A stretch of 64,000 nucleotides of DNA from Gemmatimonadota bacterium (GTDB lineage Bacteria > Latescibacterota > UBA2968 > UBA8231): positions 221,586 through 285,585 of the forward strand of contig JABJJN010000040.1 in NCBI GenBank assembly GCA_018660835.1, given 5' to 3'. Shown here piece after piece: positions 55,175 through 63,473 of the stretch. Position 1 is the stretch's first letter, and every line of letters starts with the position of its first letter. The translations under genes were made by a program, and so were the position numbers. Below the pieces are notes generated by a model that saw only the letters and a list, made by a program, of their open reading frames with translations, made no database searches and was not told the origin of the DNA.

Positions 55175-57217
55175 TCAATCCTGGCCTGCGGCTACTGGCC
55201 GCCGTCGCGGCAGCGACACGGTGATGGTTGTTCCGACACCTTCGGCGCTGTCGACCTGCAGATGTCCGCCGTGCTCGGCGACGATTCGTTGGACGAGACT
55301 CAGGCCCAGGCCGGCGCCGGTCGCCTTTGTAGTAAAATACAGGTCGAAGATACGCTCGCGCTGGTCGGCGGCGATGCCATGCCCCGTGTCGGTCACCGCC
55401 AGCAGGAGTTGACCGTCGTCGCCAGCGGCGGCGCGGAGGGTGATCACGCCACCCTCCCCGGTCGCGTCGACGGCGTTATTGAGCAGATTCTGCAGAACCT
55501 GCAGAAGCTGATCGCGGTCCCCCTCCAAGCCGCCGGAATCCTCTGCGGCGACAACAAGGCGCAAGCCCTGAACGGCGGTTCGCGCCTCGACGCCGGCGGC
55601 GGCAGCAGCGACGAGCTCGGCGGTGACGACGGGCCGCCACTCGATCTGCGGTGGCCGTGCCAAAGCGAGGAACTCGGTGACGATGCGGTTGACGCGCTTG
55701 ACCTCGTCCCGCACTGTCGCCGTCATGCGTTCATACGCGTCGATCCCGACCCGCGGCTCGAACTCCCGTTGCAGGCGCTGGGCGATCAGACCGATCGTAT
55801 TCAACGGATTCCGAACCTCGTGAGCGACACCAGCGGCCAGAGCCCCCATGGAGGCAAGGCGCTCGCTGCGTTGCAGGTTCGTCTCCAACGCCTCGCGTTC
55901 CGTCTGATCCTGCAATACGACGACGACGGTAATCGCGTCCGCTGACTCAATGCGGGCGCTCGAGGCAGATACGGTGCGGGTCCAGCCCTCACCGCGGATC
56001 TGGAAGGGCGTCGCCTGCAGATCCCCCGCCGTGGAAAGTGCTCGTTCCAGGGGCTCGCTCGGGCCCAGAACCTCTTCGTAGGGTCGACCGACCACGTCGT
56101 CTGAACGCTGCTTGAAGAGGTCGGCGGCAGCGGTGTTGAAGACTTCGACCCTGCCATTGGCATCCATCGCCACAACTGCATCACCGAGTCGTTCCAGGAC
56201 AGTGCTCGAATAGGTCTGGATACGCTCGTAAGCGCGGCCCAGCAGGGCATAGTTCTGCCGCACGGTGAGGACGGTAACGCCGACGGCGCCGATGCTGAGG
56301 ATGAGACCGGCGACGAGGAGTAACTGCAGCCGCTGACGGCGCTCGAGCCGCTGCAGTTCGTCCAGCGACTGGCCGATGCGAAGTAGACCGTAGAGGTCGC
56401 CGTCGGCGGCGATGGCGTAAACGGTCTCCAGTATCTCGACGCCGTCGTGTCTCGTGCGCCGAACCTGGGGTGCAGACGCAGTCAGGGCGTCGACGAGAAA
56501 GGGGTCGTCGGCGATGGCGGACAGGGATGTCACGCCGCGCGAGGCGGCACGGATCATGACCGTGTCCTGCAGCGCCGCGTAGACAATGCCGTCGCTCTCG
56601 CCGAGTTCGACGATGAACCGACCCAGGCCCGTCGTCTGCCGGAGCGCTTGAAGCGGAGTTGCGTCACCTCGCACGAGGACCGCGCCACCGTCGACGCGCT
56701 CCACGGCCACCGTATACTGCCCCTCCACATCCTCACCGATCAGGACCTCTCCGTAGACGTCCAGCCCCCAGTCCTTGCAGACCTTCCACCAGTAGTCCTG
56801 CTCGAGAGGGTCCATGCCCTCGGCGTCGCTGCTGACCTGCAGGCCACCGTTCGGATCAAACAGATCAACGCGGGTGACGCCGCCGGGGAGTGAGGCTAAG
56901 TCGAAGGGCAGCCCGTCCGCCTCGGTGTCGGCGATCTCGCGGGCGGCCTCGAGGAGGCCGTCGGCGAGGAGATACGCCAATTCGGCATCGGACCGCAACT
57001 GGTTCTCACCGGCGCGGCCGACGGCAGCCGCCAGCGACAGGGCACCGGACTCCATCGACTGCAGCAGGACCTCGCTCGACTCCCGTAAGCCGTGCAGGGT
57101 AAAGGCCCCCACCACGACGGCCAACAGCCCTGCAACACCCGCCAGATAGCCGGGGCGCAACGCTGTGTCGAGGCCGGCGCGACCGTGCCTGCTGGTTTGT
57201 AAGGGCCGTGGTTCCAT
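55175..57217 (-). CDS. PAS-domain sensor histidine kinase partnering the NtrC-type regulator
   Basis: The 680-residue membrane kinase has TM1 near 28-50 (LAGVAGLLAVVVGAFTLHGL), a periplasmic sensor region to about 300 with two charged helical sections, TM2 near 303-322 (LLLVAGLILSIGAVGVTVLTV), a PAS domain (about 345-440, AYERIQTYSSTVLERLGDAVVAMDANG then VFNTAAADLF), H-box with catalytic His in GALAAGVAHEVRNPLNTIGLI, and an HATPase domain (LLNNAVDATGEG, LAVTDTGHGI, TTKATGAGLGLS). H-box HEVRNPL is the HisKA type usual for NtrB-like kinases. It is located nine bases upstream of the activator gene, so the two form a two-component pair. Signal unknown. Confidence 0.93.
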   Translation of the reverse strand: MEPRPLQTSRHGRAGLDTALRPGYLAGVAGLLAVVVGAFTLHGLRESSEVLLQSMESGALSLAAAVGRAGENQLRSDAELAYLLADGLLEAAREIADTEADGLPFDLASLPGGVTRVDLFDPNGGLQVSSDAEGMDPLEQDYWWKVCKDWGLDVYGEVLIGEDVEGQYTVAVERVDGGAVLVRGDATPLQALRQTTGLGRFIVELGESDGIVYAALQDTVMIRAASRGVTSLSAIADDPFLVDALTASAPQVRRTRHDGVEILETVYAIAADGDLYGLLRIGQSLDELQRLERRQRLQLLLVAGLILSIGAVGVTVLTVRQNYALLGRAYERIQTYSSTVLERLGDAVVAMDANGRVEVFNTAAADLFKQRSDDVVGRPYEEVLGPSEPLERALSTAGDLQATPFQIRGEGWTRTVSASSARIESADAITVVVVLQDQTEREALETNLQRSERLASMGALAAGVAHEVRNPLNTIGLIAQRLQREFEPRVGIDAYERMTATVRDEVKRVNRIVTEFLALARPPQIEWRPVVTAELVAAAAAGVEARTAVQGLRLVVAAEDSGGLEGDRDQLLQVLQNLLNNAVDATGEGGVITLRAAAGDDGQLLLAVTDTGHGIAADQRERIFDLYFTTKATGAGLGLSLVQRIVAEHGGHLQVDSAEGVGTTITVSLPRRRPVAAGQD

Positions 57218-57324
57218 CGTCGCAGGAACCTAATGCATCACTCCCAACCGAGCGACCGGCACGGGGTTGATCAGCAACGGCCAACGCCGCATACTTACGC
57301 CCTTCCCTGCTCAAGACGGAGTCG

Positions 57325-58026
57325 GTGCCCTTGATCAATCTCGTTGTGGTGATGCCAGTGTACAACGAGGCAGACGGTCTGGAAACGTATCTGAAAGCCT
57401 GGACAGAAACGCTAGACAGTCTGCAGATCGACTACGAGATCATGGCGCTGGACGATGGCTCTCGTGACGGGAGCGGCGACATCCTCGAACGCCTGGCGTC
57501 GTCTCCGCGAATCCGGGCGGTCTGCAAGCAGAACGAGGGGCACGGCCCGACCATCCTGCGTGGCTATGCGGACGCCGTGCAACGTGCGGATTGGGTGTTT
57601 CAGGCCGACAGTGACGGAGAGATCCCGCCATCCGCCTTTCCTGCGGTTTGGGAGGCCCGTGCAGACCACGACGCCGTGCTGGGTGTCCGGTCATCGAGGA
57701 ATCAGGGACCGATCCGTGCTGTCATGAGTTGGATGGCACGGGGCATCGTCGACATACTTCTCGGATCGACGATCCGCGACGTCAACATACCGTTCCGACT
57801 CATGCGCAGCGGCATCCTCGCTGACATCCTTCCCGCGATTCCCGCCGAGACGTTTGCCCCCAATGTGCCGATCAGCGGGGTGATCTCGCGACGTGGTCGT
57901 GTAGCCGAGGTGCCCGTCCCCTTTCTCCCCCGTGCGGGTGCCGGCTCGATCGCCGGCCTGCGTATCCTGCGCATCGCCCTCGTCAGCTTCTGGCAAACTC
58001 TCCGCATCTCGGCAAAACTCCGATGA
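57325..58026 (+). CDS. GT2 glycosyltransferase, polyprenyl-phosphate type
   Basis: The 233-residue enzyme begins MPLINLVVVMPVYNEADG, has ALDDGSRDGSGDI near 45 and the DXD motif in FQADSDGEIPP at about 95-98, and a C-terminal membrane-proximal region with PFRLMRSGILADILPAIP and FLPRAGAGSIAG. This is the DPM1-like GT2 pattern: glycosyl transfer from a nucleotide sugar to a polyprenyl phosphate on the cytoplasmic face. Start is GTG 57325. It overlaps the next gene by four bases (ATGA), and the GT39 enzyme that follows could use the lipid-linked sugar as donor, a classical arrangement. Paralog of the gene at 12715 but clearly different in sequence. Confidence 0.87.
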   Translation: MPLINLVVVMPVYNEADGLETYLKAWTETLDSLQIDYEIMALDDGSRDGSGDILERLASSPRIRAVCKQNEGHGPTILRGYADAVQRADWVFQADSDGEIPPSAFPAVWEARADHDAVLGVRSSRNQGPIRAVMSWMARGIVDILLGSTIRDVNIPFRLMRSGILADILPAIPAETFAPNVPISGVISRRGRVAEVPVPFLPRAGAGSIAGLRILRIALVSFWQTLRISAKLR

Positions 58027-59399
58027 CGAAGCGAATCGTCATTATCGGTGGCGGCCCCACGGGGCTGGGCGCGGCGTGGCGTTGTGTCGAGCGGGGGCAC
58101 GAGAATTGGGTGCTGCTGGAGGCCGCGGATACTCTGGGCGGCCTGGCCTCGTCCGTTGTTGACGACAACGGTTTCACATGGGACCTGGGCGGCCACGTCC
58201 TGTTCAGCCACTACGAGTATTTCGATTCTCTCATGGACGACCTGCTCGCTGACACCTGGAACCAGCATGTCCGCGAGGCCTGGGTGTGGATGCGGGAGCG
58301 CTTCATCCCCTATCCGTTTCAGAACAACCTCTGGCGGCTGCCGGATGACGAGGTCGCCGCGTGCGTCGACGGGCTGCTCGAGACCCTCCTGGAGCCGGCG
58401 ACGGAGGAGCCCGCCAACTTCGAGGAGTGGATCTTCAATTCCTTCGGCCGTGGTGTCGCCGAGGTCTTCATGATCCCCTACAACTCGAAGGTCTGGGCCT
58501 ATCCGCCCGCACGACTGAGCAAGACGTGGATGGGTGACCGGGTCGCCAGCGTCGACGTGCGACGCGTGGTCAACAACGTTCTGCGACGCCAGGACGATGT
58601 CGGCTGGGGACCCAATGCGACGTTCCGTTTCCCGCAACGGGGTGGTACGGGCGCGATCTGGAATACCCTCGCATCTCGCCTTCCCGGCAACAAGGTGCTG
58701 ACGGGCCAGCGTGTTACCGGCATCGATACCAGCCGACGTGTCGTGACTACACAGGCAGGAGACGAGTTCCCTTTTGACAGCGTCGTCAGCACGATGCCCC
58801 TCGATGAACTGTTAACTCGCGTGACACCGGATCACGGCTTGGATGAGTCCGCCGATCGATTCCTCTGGTCGAGCTCACACATCGTCGGCGTTGGCGTCGA
58901 TGGTCCGACGCCGGATGCGTTGTCGACGAAGTGCTGGATGTATTTTCCCGAGGACGAGATCCCCTTCTACCGGGCCACCGTGTTCTCCAACTACTCGCAA
59001 TGGAATGTCTCCCAGCCGGGACAGCAGTGGTCTCTGATGTGTGAGGTCAGCGAATCCATCCACCGCCCCGTCGATGCAGACTCCATCGCGCAGGCGTGTG
59101 TCACGGGGCTGCGCCGATCTGGACTCCTTCAGGCCGATCACGAGGTGTGCAGTCTCTGGCATCGCCGATTGCCGAAGGGATACCCTACCCCTTTCCTGGA
59201 CAGGGACGCGACCCTCGACGCCGTGGAGCCGGCCCTTCGCGAGAGGGGCATCTACACACGGGGTCGCTTCGGGGGGTGGAAGTACGAGGTGTCGAATCAG
59301 GATCACTCCCTCATGCAGGGAGTAGAGTACATCGACCACCTGCTGGAGGGAACGCCGGAGCTGACCTGGTTCGACCCCGTCACTGTGAACAGGCGATAA
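58023..59399 (+). CDS. FAD-dependent flavoprotein, UDP-galactopyranose-mutase/amine-oxidase-like
   Basis: The 458-residue product opens with the FAD dinucleotide motif IVIIGGGPTGLGAAWRC and GG-motif DTLGGLASSV near 40; the second flavin motif lies around IDTSRRVVTT-FDSVVSTMP and the C-terminal GRFGGWKYEVSNQDHSLMQG binds the flavin, as in UDP-galactopyranose mutase and protoporphyrinogen-oxidase-like relatives. A UDP-galactopyranose mutase role fits its position between two glycosyltransferases, but key active-site Arg residues cannot be verified by eye, and a desaturase/oxidase role is possible. It overlaps the GT2 gene by four bases and is one base from GT39. Confidence 0.72.
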   Translation: MTKRIVIIGGGPTGLGAAWRCVERGHENWVLLEAADTLGGLASSVVDDNGFTWDLGGHVLFSHYEYFDSLMDDLLADTWNQHVREAWVWMRERFIPYPFQNNLWRLPDDEVAACVDGLLETLLEPATEEPANFEEWIFNSFGRGVAEVFMIPYNSKVWAYPPARLSKTWMGDRVASVDVRRVVNNVLRRQDDVGWGPNATFRFPQRGGTGAIWNTLASRLPGNKVLTGQRVTGIDTSRRVVTTQAGDEFPFDSVVSTMPLDELLTRVTPDHGLDESADRFLWSSSHIVGVGVDGPTPDALSTKCWMYFPEDEIPFYRATVFSNYSQWNVSQPGQQWSLMCEVSESIHRPVDADSIAQACVTGLRRSGLLQADHEVCSLWHRRLPKGYPTPFLDRDATLDAVEPALRERGIYTRGRFGGWKYEVSNQDHSLMQGVEYIDHLLEGTPELTWFDPVTVNRR

Positions 59400-59400
59400 C

Positions 59401-61746
59401 GTGTCGCTGCCGAAACACACGCACCGGGCCGTCCTCGCCGCGATCATCCTGATCGGCGGCCTGTTACGTTTTACGGGGCTGGAGCGTGGGTGGAGCGATG
59501 TCGTCCTGCCGCAGGCGCGGGATCAAGGACACAAGCACGCCTTCTATAGCTTCAACCCGGACGAGGCGGCCCTCATCGAAGGCGCTCTGGTCCCCTATGA
59601 GCCACTGAACCCACCGTATACCTCCTACGGCATGTTGCCGGCAACCCTCCTACGGGGCAGCCTGTCCATCGCCGCCCCGATCCTGGGCTGGGACGATCTG
59701 AGCGGGACGTCTCCCACCAGCCGGCGCCGGATCTTCGTGACGGCTCGCGTCCTGGCCGCCACGGCGTCGACCTTGCTGATCCCGATCACGTGGTGGCTTG
59801 GCGTCGCCCTGCTCGGACCGACGGTCGGTGCGCTTGCGGCCCTCGTCGTCGCCCTTTCGCCCGGCGCGATCCAGCAGGCTCACTTCTTCATCGTCGATGG
59901 GTTCCTGGCGCTGTGCAGCATGGCAGCGCTTCTGGGCATCCTGTCACTTAGCCGGCGATCGTCTTCGTCGATCGTCGCCTTGTCGGGCGTGTTGATCGGC
60001 CTGGGGATGGCTGTCCGGCTCACTGCAGGGCTGCTGGGTATCGTCCTGGCCGTCGCGGTGGTGCTGCGAGAGCGCGAGTCCACACCGGAAAGCTCGTGGA
60101 TCCGCCCCCTCTGGCATCGCGACATCTGGATCGCTGCGGCTCTGGCCGCAACGACGCTGATCGCACTGGAGCCCTTTCTCCTCGTACACCCGCAGCTGAT
60201 GTGGATGATGGCCGGCCCTCGGGGCTTCACCATGGCTGTGCAAGTTGGTGACGGCACGATTCTGCGGCCCTGGACGCTGGTGGATCTCGAGGTGATCCCC
60301 CTGCTGTCGCACTGGGTGGGTGGCATACCACTGGCCGTCGGCTGGCCCCTGGCGATTCTCTTCATCGTGGTCTGGGGATGGGCCTTGGTGCGGGGCACGC
60401 TGCAGATGCGGCTCGTGGCGCTCTGGTGTGTCCTCTTCTTTCTCCCCGTCGGGATGCTGATGACGCGGGCCATCCGCTACGTGGTCCCCCTTGTTCCACC
60501 CTTGGCCTGCCTGTTCGGTGTGGCGGCAGCCCGCCTGCAGGAGCGGCTACCCCGCCAAGGGGTGTGGATGGCGCTTGTTGTGGGTGTGCTGCTGCTGGGT
60601 GAGCTCGGCTACCGCGGCACCGCCATGGGTCGCATGTATTCACAGGAGGACTCTCGACTCCAGGCAGCCCGTGAGATCGCGAAGCGAGTGCCAGCGGGCA
60701 CCCCGATCGGTGTGGAGAGCGGTGGCTACAATATGTCCCAATTCGTTGACCACGGCAGGAACCCTCTTGTGTGGCTTGTGGTGAGCCGCCTGTTCTATGC
60801 GACCCCGTACAGCACCTGCGAGGACCGCGCCTGGCATCTGCGCAGCAGGCTGACGAGGGCCGAGTATCTGGCCATTGCGGAAGAGAACCGTTCGATGCAG
60901 TTCAGAGCGGCGGCCTCGCGTTTTCCCGTGATCGCCGGCTTCTACGAAATGCTCCACAAGGGTGAGATGGGCTACCATCCCGTCGCCGTCTTCGGTGGGA
61001 ACGAGTCGGTGAAGGTTCCTGTGCCAGGGACAACGGACCCGAGTTTCACAGGCTTCGATCGGCCGCGCGTCTGGTTGTACCAGCGGCAGAGCACTGAGGC
61101 CCTCGACCGAGGCTTCGAGCGACTCACCGACGCCGTCGTCCGTGGCGGTCATTGTCCGGACGACGCGCTACGTGCGTTGGTCGGAACCGAAGATCCGAGT
61201 CATGCCCTCGTTGCACTTGAGGCGCTCGAAAAGACAATCCCGTTCAACAAGCTGGCAACACGTCTGCGCGCCGAGATCTTGCTACGCGAGGGTGAGAAGG
61301 CGGAAGCGGAGGCACTGTTTGAAAGCTACCTGCCGGCCAACGCGACGGGCGAGACGCGCTTCGTCAGGCACTACAAGAACCACCACTACGCCACCGCCTT
61401 CGCGGCGCGCTCCATTGCGCGTCTCGGGCTGCCGGACCTCGCAGTCGACGTCTTGCGGGAAATGCACGAATACTCGCAGGGGCCTCCCGAATGGCCTTCT
61501 GCCCTCGTCGAGGAGCTGAATACCGTCGCCATGATCCTGTATGATGCCGGCTACACCGATCAAATGGCGCAAGTCTTCGAGCACAACCTTCAGGTGGAGG
61601 AGAGTGTGCAACTCCTCAACATCCTAGCCACCTACTGGCTCGCTCACGACGCCGCTCGTGGGGTCCCCTTCCTGGAACGATCCCTCGAGATCAATCCGGG
61701 TCAGGCCCAGGTCCGTGAGAAGCTGAGGGCAGCGACGCAAGACTGA
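59401..61746 (+). CDS. GT39-type polyprenyl-phosphate-dependent glycosyltransferase with TPR tail
   Basis: The 781-residue membrane protein has a first TM (about 10-25), then the essential acidic motif NPDEAALIEGALVP near 57-70, equivalent to the HPDE/DE motif of ArnT/PMT-family (GT39) enzymes, and about eleven more helices to residue 410. GT39 enzymes use polyprenyl-phosphate sugars on the periplasmic side to modify lipid A, proteins or glycans. From about 420 the chain is soluble: a domain with RMYSQEDSRLQAAREIAKRVP, then helices with TPR character (ALRALVGTEDPSHALVALEALEKT, AEALFESYLPAN) to the C-terminus. GTG start at 59401. Final gene of the three-gene operon; likely uses the lipid-linked sugar from the GT2 enzyme. 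Confidence 0.82.
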   Translation: MSLPKHTHRAVLAAIILIGGLLRFTGLERGWSDVVLPQARDQGHKHAFYSFNPDEAALIEGALVPYEPLNPPYTSYGMLPATLLRGSLSIAAPILGWDDLSGTSPTSRRRIFVTARVLAATASTLLIPITWWLGVALLGPTVGALAALVVALSPGAIQQAHFFIVDGFLALCSMAALLGILSLSRRSSSSIVALSGVLIGLGMAVRLTAGLLGIVLAVAVVLRERESTPESSWIRPLWHRDIWIAAALAATTLIALEPFLLVHPQLMWMMAGPRGFTMAVQVGDGTILRPWTLVDLEVIPLLSHWVGGIPLAVGWPLAILFIVVWGWALVRGTLQMRLVALWCVLFFLPVGMLMTRAIRYVVPLVPPLACLFGVAAARLQERLPRQGVWMALVVGVLLLGELGYRGTAMGRMYSQEDSRLQAAREIAKRVPAGTPIGVESGGYNMSQFVDHGRNPLVWLVVSRLFYATPYSTCEDRAWHLRSRLTRAEYLAIAEENRSMQFRAAASRFPVIAGFYEMLHKGEMGYHPVAVFGGNESVKVPVPGTTDPSFTGFDRPRVWLYQRQSTEALDRGFERLTDAVVRGGHCPDDALRALVGTEDPSHALVALEALEKTIPFNKLATRLRAEILLREGEKAEAEALFESYLPANATGETRFVRHYKNHHYATAFAARSIARLGLPDLAVDVLREMHEYSQGPPEWPSALVEELNTVAMILYDAGYTDQMAQVFEHNLQVEESVQLLNILATYWLAHDAARGVPFLERSLEINPGQAQVREKLRAATQD

Positions 61747-61817
61747 CGACGCCGGTCCTGTGGGCGGATGTGGACCTTGAGTTGCGCGTTATTACGATCG
61801 TCTCTCGCCCGGGTAGG

Positions 61818-61880
61818 ACGAGCAAGATCACCATCGATCAGCTTCGACACGCATTCGCCAGCCATGCTATGATGGCACCA
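61818..61880 (+). pseudogene. Tyrosine recombinase remnant (C-terminal HxxR region)
   Basis: In one frame 61818-61880 encodes TSKITIDQLRHAFASHAMMAP; QLRHAFASH is the conserved R-x-x-H-type box of tyrosine recombinases (compare LRHTFATHL). No start, catalytic tyrosine or arginine partner exists around it, so it is a decayed integrase fragment. It lies between the GT39 gene and the tRNA-derived attachment site. Confidence 0.55.
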
Positions 61881-61903
61881 TTGGCCACCGATGCTCACAA
61901 CAA

Positions 61904-61932
61904 AGGGACGGCTCCTGTCAGGAACCGTCCCT
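61904..61932. repeat. REP-like palindrome
   Basis: AGGGACGG...CCGTCCCT with inner TCCTG/CAGGA: a long interrupted hairpin (14 of 14 positions except one mismatch). GGGACGGTTCC-type palindromes often accompany REP-associated transposases or IS ends, but no such gene is seen. It could also terminate the GT39 operon, though no T-run follows. Confidence 0.45.
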
Positions 61933-61940
61933 AAGCTGTT

Positions 61941-61995
61941 AATATAATGGAGCCGCCCAAGGGACTCGAACCCTCAACCACCTGATTACAAATCA
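61941..61995 (-). other. Attachment site: 3' half of a tRNA-Thr(TGT)
   Basis: Minus strand 61995-61948: TGA-TTTGTAA-TCAGG (anticodon loop, anticodon TGT at 61990-61988), variable loop and T-arm GAGGG-TTCGAGT-CCCTT, acceptor GGGCGGC, T, CCA. Only half the anticodon stem and no D-arm or 5' acceptor strand are present. That is exactly what remains at one end of an element integrated into a tRNA gene's 3' end. Host DNA lies to the left, element to the right. The intact tRNA is expected at the far end outside the window. Confidence 0.8.
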
Positions 61996-62070
61996 AAAAC
62001 ATAGAGAGTCGTAGAATACGGCTTTTATTGGAGTTACGCACATAAGATGCTGTTAATACACACTATAAAA

Positions 62071-62096
62071 GTCCACCGTAGTCCACCGAAGTCCAG
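62071..62096. repeat. Three 10-bp direct repeats near the attachment site
   Basis: GTCCACCGTA, GTCCACCGAA and partial GTCCAG at 62071-62096 stand 75 bases from the tRNA fragment and 100 bases before the integrase ATG. Such repeats are typical of arm-type integrase or excisionase binding sites. Confidence 0.45.
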
Positions 62097-62196
62097 TAGG
62101 AGTTGGCACAGTGTAGATTTTGTGACACACTTTTCGACACAATCGCCATAGCGCTTGGCACCGATTCTTGGCATCTTATAGGACGAAAGGGATACA

Positions 62197-63237
62197 ATGC
62201 CAAGGAAGACCGATAGTGTTTATGAGATAGGCCAGGTGAGACTCCGGAAGCGCGAGAATCGCTGGCAAGCCCTATACACTACACCCGAGGGGCGGCAACG
62301 CAAGAGCCTTAAGACCCCTTATCTCGAAATCGCAAAAACCAAGGCGAGAGAGATCGACGAGGCCCTGAGTCGAGGCGACTACGAGTCCATAGCCAGTCAC
62401 AGCCGTAGCCATGGGATGACCTTCTCAGACCTCTGCGACGAGTTCCGAACCAACTACAAAGGCTGGGCCCCGAGCACTTGGGCCTCGACGGGGCCAACCA
62501 TCAACGTGCTTGTCGAGGCGTTCGGAGACACCTCCCTGGCAAAGCTGTCGACTCGAGCAATTGAAGGCTACTTGGCGAGGAAGCAAGACGAAGGTTGGTC
62601 GGTGGCGTCGTACAACCGCTGCCGGTCGTGCCTGTCAACCATCTTCGGAAGCGGCATCCGCTGGGGCTATCTCCCTCGCAATCCGGTGGAGCCTATCAGC
62701 ATGCTACGGGAACAAGAGAAACTCCCGAAGCCCTATTCGGAAGAGGAGCTTGGCCGTTTGCTCGGCAAGCTTCACGGGACCTCTAAGGACGTGGCCTCGA
62801 TTGCCGTGGACACCGGCATGCGGAAGGGCGAACTCAGGAGACTTAGATGGAACGATGTCGATTTCGACAAGTCGATGATCCGAGTACAGCACACAAAGAA
62901 CAAGACGCCTCGCGAAATCCCAATGACGCATCGTGTTAGAGAGATTCTTGAGCGCCATCGCACAGAGAATGCTGCAGGAAAGGTTGCCTCGCTCTCAGTC
63001 TTTGGAAATGCCGCTGACATCCTTAAGGCTGTCAGGATGGCCGGTGAAGAGGCTGGCATCTCCTCTGCCACCGTCCATCGCCTTCGCGATACGTTTTGCA
63101 CCCGACTAGCAGATCGTGGTGTTCAAGTTGACCGCATCAGAGCTCTTGCTGGTCACTCAGATATCAGGATGACACTCAGGTATACGGAGACTCGTGAAGC
63201 AGGCCTTAGAGAGGCGATCGCCGCCCTGGAGGCTTAA
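62197..63237 (+). CDS. int: Tyrosine-type integrase
   Basis: The 346-residue recombinase integrates and excises the element. It starts at ATG 62197 with AAAGGG six bases before. The N-terminal about 60 residues form an AP2-like/arm-binding region (RWQALYTTPEGRQRKSLKT), about 75-160 a SAM-like core-binding domain (FSDLCDEFRTNYKG), and the catalytic domain shows Arg in TGMRKGELRRL, Lys in HTKNKTPREIP, the H-x-x-R box HRLRDTFCTRL, His in LAGHSDIRMTLRYTE and the nucleophilic Tyr in that last motif (RYTE). All six catalytic residues are present, so it looks active. It lies next to the tRNA-Thr attachment site. Confidence 0.93.
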   Translation: MPRKTDSVYEIGQVRLRKRENRWQALYTTPEGRQRKSLKTPYLEIAKTKAREIDEALSRGDYESIASHSRSHGMTFSDLCDEFRTNYKGWAPSTWASTGPTINVLVEAFGDTSLAKLSTRAIEGYLARKQDEGWSVASYNRCRSCLSTIFGSGIRWGYLPRNPVEPISMLREQEKLPKPYSEEELGRLLGKLHGTSKDVASIAVDTGMRKGELRRLRWNDVDFDKSMIRVQHTKNKTPREIPMTHRVREILERHRTENAAGKVASLSVFGNAADILKAVRMAGEEAGISSATVHRLRDTFCTRLADRGVQVDRIRALAGHSDIRMTLRYTETREAGLREAIAALEA

Positions 63238-63239
63238 GG

Positions 63240-63473
63240 CTACCTCAGATTCTCCCTCTTTGTATTGTTGGCTGCGAAGGCCTCAAGATCTTCGATTCGG
63301 ATACCTCGACGGCGACCGCACTTGAACGACGGTATCTCTCCTGAACTGATCAGCATGAACGTCTTCGACCGGCTGAGGTTCAGAAAGTATGCCGATTCCT
63401 CGACGCTCAGTACGCACCTGGGAACACCATTGGCCGAATACTCGGCCCTCACACGTTTCTTAGCTGTTCCCAT
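63240..63473 (-). CDS. Excisionase-like HTH DNA-binding protein, 77 aa
   Basis: The 77-residue product has a MerR/excisionase-like helix-turn-helix: LSVEESAYFLNLSRSKTFMLIS, then GEIPSFKCGRRRGIRIEDLEAFA with the wing. This is the pattern of the helix-turn-helix proteins that control direction of integrase reaction. It converges with the integrase gene, three bases apart, and overlaps the end of the upstream ATPase gene by 14 bases, so it is cotranslated with it. It could alternatively be a simple repressor of the element. Confidence 0.75.
   Translation of the reverse strand: MGTAKKRVRAEYSANGVPRCVLSVEESAYFLNLSRSKTFMLISSGEIPSFKCGRRRGIRIEDLEAFAANNTKRENLR

Noticed and set aside
53930..55945. Long open frame antisense to the NtrC-type regulator and kinase genes
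   Set aside because: Composition follows the complementary strand of two well-conserved genes in a GC-rich segment; no family similarity and no ribosome binding site.
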